Made by a program: the position numbers and the translations under genes. A model generated the notes under the pieces. It saw only the letters and a program-made list of their open reading frames with translations. It had not been told where the DNA came from and searched no databases. From Rhodospirillales bacterium (GTDB lineage Bacteria; Pseudomonadota; Alphaproteobacteria; Rhodospirillales; Casp-alpha2): a DNA stretch of 58,937 nt. Positions 54,578 to 58,937 of the stretch are shown here, one piece after another. Position 1 is the first letter of the stretch. Each line of letters opens with the position of its first letter. The stretch lies in the NCBI GenBank assembly GCA_021775095.1, contig JAJFII010000030.1:1-58937 (forward strand). The letters run 5' to 3'.

Positions 54578-55144
54578 CTATCCGACCCCCAACTCATCGG
54601 CGGCAATATCAAGTGCCAGCGACAGGGCGCCCAGGATCTTGTGTCGGTTCCATCCGGGCAGGCGGTTGGCGTAAGTATCGGCGTCTTCACCCATGATCAC
54701 CATAAATTCAATTGTCGTTTTCCCGACAAGGCCGAGCCGGGCAAACAATCGAGCCAGTGTTTTGCGTGCCCGCAAATACTGCTCTGTTTCACTAATCTCT
54801 ACGCCGCCCCCGATACCGCCATAATTTATGGTCCTGGGGCGACCCTGGTAATCCGCCCGCTCTGCCAGATGTTCGATACGAATCCAGGCGTTCAGTTGGC
54901 GTTGGTCGATAACCGATCTGGCCAAAAGGCGTTGACCGTAACTTTTCACATGATACCGGCCGCCCGGCCCAACACTAACATCGGGTTTTCGCGCCCGTTC
55001 CGGTGTCAGGGTGATGACAGCGGGTTTTGTGGATTTACGTTTACGTTTGCGCACGGCCTCGTCTCCTGTTTTTTCCCATCTATGGTTTTTGAGTTGGCAT
55101 GAATTCAAAGGGTTGGATCCGTCGTCACCCTCGGGCAATTTCAC
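54578..55144 (-). CDS. Phage-type hypothetical protein
   Basis: A 188-residue basic protein. The N-terminal half has a Lys/Arg-rich tract (about 30-45) and a segment 'YHVKSYGQRLLARSVIDQRQLNAWIRIEHLAERADYQGRPR'; the C-terminal half is helical ('ARKTLARLFARLGLVGKTTIEFMV', 'WNRHKILGALSLALDIAADELG'). The layout, with a basic linker followed by a helix-turn-helix-like end, occurs in alphaproteobacterial phage regulatory regions. Its start overlaps the preceding gene by four bases, so the three leftward genes form an operon opposite the repressor. Function unknown. Confidence 0.5.
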   Translation of the reverse strand: MKLPEGDDGSNPLNSCQLKNHRWEKTGDEAVRKRKRKSTKPAVITLTPERARKPDVSVGPGGRYHVKSYGQRLLARSVIDQRQLNAWIRIEHLAERADYQGRPRTINYGGIGGGVEISETEQYLRARKTLARLFARLGLVGKTTIEFMVIMGEDADTYANRLPGWNRHKILGALSLALDIAADELGVG

Positions 55145-55503
55145 AGCTCAGCAAGCAACCTGTTGGCCAAAGTGGCCGGCCGGTCATCGGTGCCCTGTTG
55201 GTTTTTTTGCATGTGCCATAAAACCACGGCCACGGCCGCCACATGCACGAGGTTTGCGCAGGCACTTTGCCGATCACAGTTTTCGCCATGACCGTGCCAG
55301 CGCTTGAAGTGGTTAAGCAATCGCTGGCCCTGCAGACTCCAACTGGTGCTGGCCGGATCACCGGCTTTGGACATCCTAATCTGCTCGACGGTCAGACATT
55401 GCTCCAGGTGCCGAATAAAATCGTTCCGTTCAGCGTCGCTCAGTAAGATCTTTGGCCTACCATTGCCGCGCCGGGCTGGCGGGTTGCATCTAATCTTTTT
55501 CAT
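55141..55503 (-). CDS. Phage-type hypothetical protein
   Basis: A 120-residue protein with a basic start, a central 'ERNDFIRHLEQCLTVEQIRMSK' helix, and a C-terminal helical pair 'GQRLLNHFKRWHGHGENCDRQSACANLVHVAAVAVVLW'. The last part faintly recalls helices of phage dNTP-pyrophosphohydrolase-like proteins, but no catalytic motif confirms it. It overlaps both neighbours in the leftward phage operon. Function unknown. Confidence 0.45.
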   Translation of the reverse strand: MKKIRCNPPARRGNGRPKILLSDAERNDFIRHLEQCLTVEQIRMSKAGDPASTSWSLQGQRLLNHFKRWHGHGENCDRQSACANLVHVAAVAVVLWHMQKNQQGTDDRPATLANRLLAEL

Positions 55504-55750
55504 GATCGGTTTCTCCGGGCTCCGGGGTTTCCATTTCCAGCGCTGGCGCCCGATCGTCCAGGGGCGCGAGGGCGTCGAGGATCTTGTGCACCAGTTTCAA
55601 ACCCAGATTGCTGCCATTTCGCAGGTCGGCGACCAGATTGGGGTCACCGGCCAGTTGACGGCCAAACCGAGAGGGACTCACGGAATGGTGGCGGCACCAG
55701 TCCGTTATCTGATTGGCGAGGGTTTCTGGAGTTAGGAAGTGGTATTTCAT
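55490..55750 (-). CDS. Small helix-turn-helix phage regulator (Cro-like)
   Basis: An 86-residue protein. Residues about 10-60 contain a helix-turn-helix-like block ('DWCRHHSVSPSRFGRQLAGDPNLVADLRNGSNLGLKLVHKI') found in small DNA-binding proteins of alphaproteobacterial phages, ending in a Pro/Glu-rich acidic tail. It is the first leftward gene, divergent from the S24 repressor across a 114-base operator region, the place where Cro-like regulators are normally found. A palindrome ATACC-TTA-GGTAT covers its start codon. Confidence 0.6.
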   Translation of the reverse strand: MKYHFLTPETLANQITDWCRHHSVSPSRFGRQLAGDPNLVADLRNGSNLGLKLVHKILDALAPLDDRAPALEMETPEPGETDHEKD

Positions 55751-55864
55751 ACCTTAGGTATAATAGGTTTTTTCCTTTTGTAAATTGTTATTTCCTATTT
55801 TTCCTTTTATTATTGCAAAAATAGGATATTTCCTTCATTATCCAATCACCGAGGAGGATACCCC
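55751..55864. promoter_or_regulatory. Repressor-antirepressor intergenic operator region
   Basis: An AT-rich region with repeated sequences AATAGG-N6-CCTT at 55762-55777 and 55820-55835, and a looser copy (TTTCCTATTTTTCCTTTT) around 55791-55808. The copy at 55818-55835 closely matches a sequence at 57313-57330. It must hold both divergent promoters, and such repeats are typical binding sites of cI-type repressors. Confidence 0.65.
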
Positions 55865-56605
55865 ATGCAAGATGACCCGCCCCGTCAGGCGCTGCGCCTG
55901 GCCCTGGCAGCCAGACGAATGGACATGAAAGAACTGTCCGCTCGTCTCGGCAAAAATGACAGTTATATTCAGCAATATCTCAACCGCGGCACACCGCGCA
56001 ATCTGGCCATGGCCGATGCCCTGGCAATTGCCGAAAATGTTGGTGTTGATCTGTCGGCTTTGGTCCCCGCATCAGCCCGCCAAGCCCTGGGGCTTGCTGA
56101 TCGGCAACAACCCGTCCCTGTGCCCGCAACCGCCCCTGATGCTAACGCAATTCTGACACAAATTCGTGCAACCATACCGACGCCTTCCGAAATGAAAACC
56201 GATTTACCAGTGTATGGCACAGTCGAATGCGGGAATGGTGACTACATGGAGTTTACCGATACATTTATGATTAAACGACCGCCCGTGTGGTCTGGCCGCG
56301 ACGATGTGTATGCGGTCCGGGCATCTGGAGAAAGCATGACGCCACGGTTTTTCCCAGGCGAAATTGTACTGGTCGACACACGCCTCAAACCGCGCCATGG
56401 CAACGACGTGATTATTCAACTTCACGACGGCGACGGCAACGATGGTATTCGTCGAGCCATGCTCAAAATATATATCAAAAAATCGCCGACCCTCTATGTC
56501 TTTTCCTCCTACAACCCCGACTACGAACAAACCATAGAAGTCCCAGTGGAGCAGGTAAAAAGCGTCGATGTTGTGGTCCCAACCAGTGAACTGTTGGGCG
56601 GTTGA
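55865..56605 (+). CDS. XRE/S24 phage-type repressor
   Basis: A 246-residue repressor. An N-terminal helix-turn-helix (about 8-45) includes 'KELSARLGKNDSYIQQYLN', then a Pro/Ala-rich linker (about 80-110), then an S24 peptidase-like domain with 'LPVYGTVECGNGDYMEF' (candidate cleavage site at Cys-Gly, 122-123), catalytic Ser 157 in 'RASGESMTPRF' and candidate Lys near 201. Such repressors self-cleave during the SOS response. It is preceded by GAGGAGG. No lytic gene set is next to it, so it may control a decayed prophage or only the adjacent genes. Confidence 0.85.
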   Translation: MQDDPPRQALRLALAARRMDMKELSARLGKNDSYIQQYLNRGTPRNLAMADALAIAENVGVDLSALVPASARQALGLADRQQPVPVPATAPDANAILTQIRATIPTPSEMKTDLPVYGTVECGNGDYMEFTDTFMIKRPPVWSGRDDVYAVRASGESMTPRFFPGEIVLVDTRLKPRHGNDVIIQLHDGDGNDGIRRAMLKIYIKKSPTLYVFSSYNPDYEQTIEVPVEQVKSVDVVVPTSELLGG

Positions 56606-56698
56606 CGGTTACCGGGGTGTCGGCCAATTGCCTATCGTGAACGTTCGGTTTACCATGACCCTTGGTCGACTGAGCCATGGGAATGAAAGGAGATTATC

Positions 56699-57253
56699 GT
56701 GCAACTGCTCATGAGATCTCAGTATGTCGCCGCCGTCCTCCTTCCCCTTGTATTGCTTTACGGATGCGGAGCGTTGCAGATGTTCACCAACAAACCGGGG
56801 CCCATCAAACTTGACCAGAAGGACTATGCGACACCCCTGAGAAAATCGGCGCCCAAAGCCGTGCTTGAAGACACCTCGCAAGAACGGGCCGAGGGAATAT
56901 CACAATACAACCAAGGCCGGAAATACGAACAGGGCGACACTGTGCCTGTGGATATGCAAGCCGCTTATTCGCTCTATCTGAACGCCGCAGAGAACAATAT
57001 TGCCGCTGCCCAGGTCAGAGTCGGCCAAATGCTGGACAGGGGAATCGGCGTGGAGCAGAATCTGACTGAAGCGCGAAAATGGTGGATAATTGCCGCCGTT
57101 AACAATGAACCCTACGCCAGTAAACTGCTCCTGTCGAACCAATCAACTCTGCCTCCCCTGCAACAACAAGATGCAGAAGCCCTGGCCAGAGACTGGCTCC
57201 ATAACAGATTGGACCGGCGACCTCGAAATTCCTTATTAACGCAACCAAACTGA
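56699..57253 (+). CDS. Sel1-repeat lipoprotein
   Basis: A 184-residue protein starting with GTG at 56699, after AAAGGAG. It has a lipoprotein signal (lipobox Leu-Tyr-Gly-Cys, Cys 23) and Sel1-like TPR repeats between about residues 60 and 135 ('YEQGDTVPVDMQAAYSLYLNAAENNIAAAQVRVGQMLDRGIGVEQNLTEARKWWIIAA', quoted in part), a fold that binds partner proteins. It is probably anchored to the periplasmic face of an envelope membrane. It lies between the repressor and another phage-type gene. Confidence 0.75.
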   Translation: MQLLMRSQYVAAVLLPLVLLYGCGALQMFTNKPGPIKLDQKDYATPLRKSAPKAVLEDTSQERAEGISQYNQGRKYEQGDTVPVDMQAAYSLYLNAAENNIAAAQVRVGQMLDRGIGVEQNLTEARKWWIIAAVNNEPYASKLLLSNQSTLPPLQQQDAEALARDWLHNRLDRRPRNSLLTQPN

Positions 57254-57312
57254 CGGATCAGGCTGCGGGGTGTTAATTATTACCTCTTGACTATAGGTTA
57301 TTACCTCTTTAA

Positions 57313-57330
57313 AAGGATTTATCCTATTTT
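57313..57330 (-). promoter_or_regulatory. Repressor-type operator before the 93-residue gene
   Basis: On the minus strand AAAATAGGATAAATCCTT matches the repressor-region sequence at 55818-55835 in 16 of 18 positions. Two direct TTATTACCTCTT repeats lie just upstream (about 57278-57310). The next gene starts 21 bases downstream. Confidence 0.6.
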
Positions 57331-57350
57331 ACATAAAGAGCCAAGGGATC

Positions 57351-57632
57351 ATGGACACCGTCGAATTCACAACCGCTTTTGGTAACAATCAGCTTTTGAT
57401 TGTGGCCACCGTCTGTCCGGGCGATCGGGCCATCCCATCAGGCCCCTACGCGCAGCCAGCTGAAGGCCGGCAGGTTGAATTGGTCAGTTGTCTGTTGCAA
57501 GTCGGCGATTTGCATATACCGTTCATGCCCCAGGGTCTGGGTGTCTGGGACCGCCGCCGCAATCCTTATGACGCCCTCATGAACCTGATTGATGAGGACG
57601 CGATCCAAACCGCCTTCGACAGCGCCAGCTAG
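57351..57632 (+). CDS. Hypothetical protein under repressor-type operator
   Basis: A 93-residue protein with a good ribosome site (AAGGGA). It has 'VEFTTAFGNNQLLIVATVCPGD' and a C-terminal 'GVWDRRRNPYDALMNLIDEDAIQTAF'. I do not recognise the family. An operator-like sequence shared with the repressor gene lies in its promoter, so it may be a repressor-controlled phage gene. The neighbouring DNA on its right is an IS110 element, which may have cut the rest of the module. Confidence 0.5.
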   Translation: MDTVEFTTAFGNNQLLIVATVCPGDRAIPSGPYAQPAEGRQVELVSCLLQVGDLHIPFMPQGLGVWDRRRNPYDALMNLIDEDAIQTAFDSAS

Positions 57633-57776
57633 AGCATTTCTCTCCATAGCCGCTATTTTTGCAAGTTCGCCGCCGGAGAATTCAGACTGTTTCGACTGGC
57701 GAACCTGTAGTGATGGTGCCTTCAGTTTATGCGAAAATCTGCTTTTTAAGGTGTGCCCTGTTATCCTGTAAATACC

Positions 57777-58730
57777 CTAGCAACTGTATCTACACACAGT
57801 CTTCCACATTTGATTTTTAGCGATCATTGCATTTGCGATAATGAGTAGTTTTCTGGCGACGGCGATGAGAACGAGTTTATGGGGTTTGCCTTTCTGTTTC
57901 AATCTTTTGGCGAACGGGATAAGCGCCGGGTTGTGGTTCGAGGCCACCAGGGCCGCCTGATAAAGCAGATGCCGTAACCAGGTTCGCCCGCCCTTGATGC
58001 GGCGTTTACCTGCGTATTTCCCACTGTCGTGATTGATTGGAGCGAGCCCGGCAAGAGCCGCAACCTGTTTTTCACCGAGGTTCCCAAGTTCGGGCATCTG
58101 GCCGATCAGTGCTGCGGTCAGAACCGGGCCAATACCGGGAATGGAGCGCAATATTCGGGCGCGCTGGATCAGCTCCTTGTTGTTTTGTAACAAGCCTTCA
58201 ATCCGCTCTTCAACACTCTTGATCTGATTTTTCATAAGCGTCATATGGGCCTCATCGAAATCATCCAACTCTTGTGATGCCCGCTGCTTGATTTGGCAGC
58301 TCAATCGCTTTCGCATCGCCACAAGCTGCCTGCGTTTGGTTGTCAGAACATTGAGTTTGCGCAGGTTTTCCGCAGGTAGCCGTCGGCCTGCATCGGGCCT
58401 GAAGGCAATAAAGCGGGCGATCATGCACGCATCGAGCGGATCGGTTTTTGCCAGATTACCCAGCGAACGGGCAAAACTGCGGACATGAGCGGCCGAGACC
58501 TGGCGGACATCAAACCCGGCCTCCTCAAGCGCTTCCCACAGAGCCCATTCACTCCCGCCCGTCGGCTCAAGCGCAATCGTCTGATGACACGACGGCCCTA
58601 AACGTTCAATCAGATCACGGTGGCCATCCGGTGTATTAGGCAATGAAAAAACAACGTCATCATTGCTACAGAAAACGCAAAATTCAAACTTCCCAACATC
58701 AATGCCAACAAACCTTTTTGTCTGTGTCAT
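57777..58730 (-). CDS. IS110-family transposase
   Basis: A 317-residue recombinase. The N-terminal RuvC-like domain has the DEDD acids Asp 11 ('GIDVGK'), Glu 55 ('LEPTGG'), and Asp 97 and 100 ('KTDPLDA'). A coiled-coil region (about 130-190) follows, then the Tnp domain with 'LRSIPGIGPVLTAALIG' and 'YAGKRRIKGGRTWLRHLLYQAALVAS', the Ser-containing part. All motifs are intact, so the element may be active. IS110 elements use a bridge RNA from their non-coding end to choose target sites. Confidence 0.9.
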   Translation of the reverse strand: MTQTKRFVGIDVGKFEFCVFCSNDDVVFSLPNTPDGHRDLIERLGPSCHQTIALEPTGGSEWALWEALEEAGFDVRQVSAAHVRSFARSLGNLAKTDPLDACMIARFIAFRPDAGRRLPAENLRKLNVLTTKRRQLVAMRKRLSCQIKQRASQELDDFDEAHMTLMKNQIKSVEERIEGLLQNNKELIQRARILRSIPGIGPVLTAALIGQMPELGNLGEKQVAALAGLAPINHDSGKYAGKRRIKGGRTWLRHLLYQAALVASNHNPALIPFAKRLKQKGKPHKLVLIAVARKLLIIANAMIAKNQMWKTVCRYSC

Positions 58731-58917
58731 ACTTCTTCCTCTCTATCTTATGCTACGGGGTCAATAGCCCCAATCAACTGTTCGAGATGCAAAGAAAGAG
58801 AAGGTGCCACCACTCTAGGAAACGTGGTCATACCACAAGGGTCAGACGGTGCGCACCTCCCCAGCCCAACTCTTTACCAAGAGAGGGGCTGGGGTATATT
58901 TAGCAGATTCACGATAC
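58731..58917 (-). ncRNA. Candidate IS110 bridge RNA / left-end region
   Basis: This roughly 187-base non-coding stretch lies directly upstream of the IS110 transposase, where IS110-group bridge RNAs are encoded. On the minus strand it has a strong hairpin (CCCCAGCCC/GGGCTGGGG with inner CTCTT/AAGAG, about 58859-58894), the palindrome GGTGCGCACC, a GTGGT-ATG-ACCAC hairpin, and an internal GGTGCC/GGCACC-containing region. Such a set of stems and loops is expected of a target- and donor-binding guide RNA. The exact boundaries and loops are not determined. Confidence 0.5.
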
Positions 58918-58920
58918 ATA

Positions 58921-58937
58921 AGGGTCAGGACCCATTA
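58921..58937. repeat. 17-bp copy of the 32-kb element end at the window edge
   Basis: AGGGTCAGGACCCATTA is identical to the inverted complement of 32204-32220, the right end of the small element there. It probably marks the start of another such element that continues beyond the window. It is also next to the IS110 left end, consistent with IS110 elements landing in or near repeat palindromes. Confidence 0.6.

Overview
The window reads as an alphaproteobacterial chromosome, probably Rhodospirillales-like. The genes that suggest this are a thioredoxin-reductase-type ferredoxin reductase, an XDH-family hydroxylase beside a 6-hydroxynicotinate reductase, fused Liv permeases, Bbp19-type and DUF4376 phage genes, and moderate GC. 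Genus cannot be told from sequence alone.

Region 1 (1-22.2 kb, almost all minus strand) is a podovirus-type (T7-like morphology) prophage or phage-derived island. It abuts the 5' half of a tRNA-Ser(GCU) gene cut by the window edge. Read right to left it carries terminase small and large subunits, a virion-associated hypothetical, an inserted accessory island (lipoprotein, hicAB, secreted protein, broken Rhs-type metallopeptidase), portal, Bbp19-like protein, scaffold, capsid, tail tubular A and B, internal virion proteins, tail fibre, LamG and DUF4376 tail proteins, and a lysis-like end (DUF5675, 3TM holin-like). No integrase or replication gene is visible. The most unusual part is at 4.9-9.4 kb. 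An internal virion protein has been duplicated and its C-termini diversified in the manner of polymorphic toxins: one copy ends in a WHH (HNH/Endo VII) nuclease domain followed by a frameshifted SMI1/KNR4-like immunity remnant, and the other ends in a short unrelated tip followed by an acidic immunity-like gene.

Region 2 (22.4-34.5 kb) is ordinary chromosome: an orphan PAS hybrid histidine kinase, an aldo/keto reductase, a dienelactone-hydrolase-like enzyme, an FbpABC-type ABC importer, an SDR, a small repeat-flanked element with a REP-transposase-like remnant, an MFS transporter and a YghU-type glutathione transferase.

Region 3 (34.6-52.7 kb) is a catabolic locus for a pyridine-carboxylate. 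Thirteen tightly packed minus-strand genes encode an UPF0280 protein, a DUF1185 protein, a ferredoxin reductase, ferredoxin and Rieske oxygenase set, a branched-chain-type ABC importer, a molybdenum hydroxylase (nicotinate dehydrogenase type), 6-hydroxynicotinate reductase and an FAD oxidoreductase. Divergent genes encode a MarR regulator, an enamidase-type amidohydrolase and a GFA-ABM fusion. Three copies of one operator-like sequence lie before the three transcription units and tie the locus into one regulon. Together the genes can take nicotinate through 6-hydroxynicotinate and tetrahydro-6-oxonicotinate to 2-formylglutarate. The Rieske system and the formaldehyde-type GFA domain suggest that the true entry substrate may be N-methylated (trigonelline-like).

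Region 4 (53-58.9 kb) holds a TonB/TolA-like protein with a long Pro-Glu repeat, a phage-type immunity region (XRE/S24 repressor, three leftward phage genes, repeated operators shared with a downstream gene), a Sel1 lipoprotein, and an IS110-family element whose upstream end could encode a bridge RNA. The last 17 bases repeat the end of the element at 32 kb.
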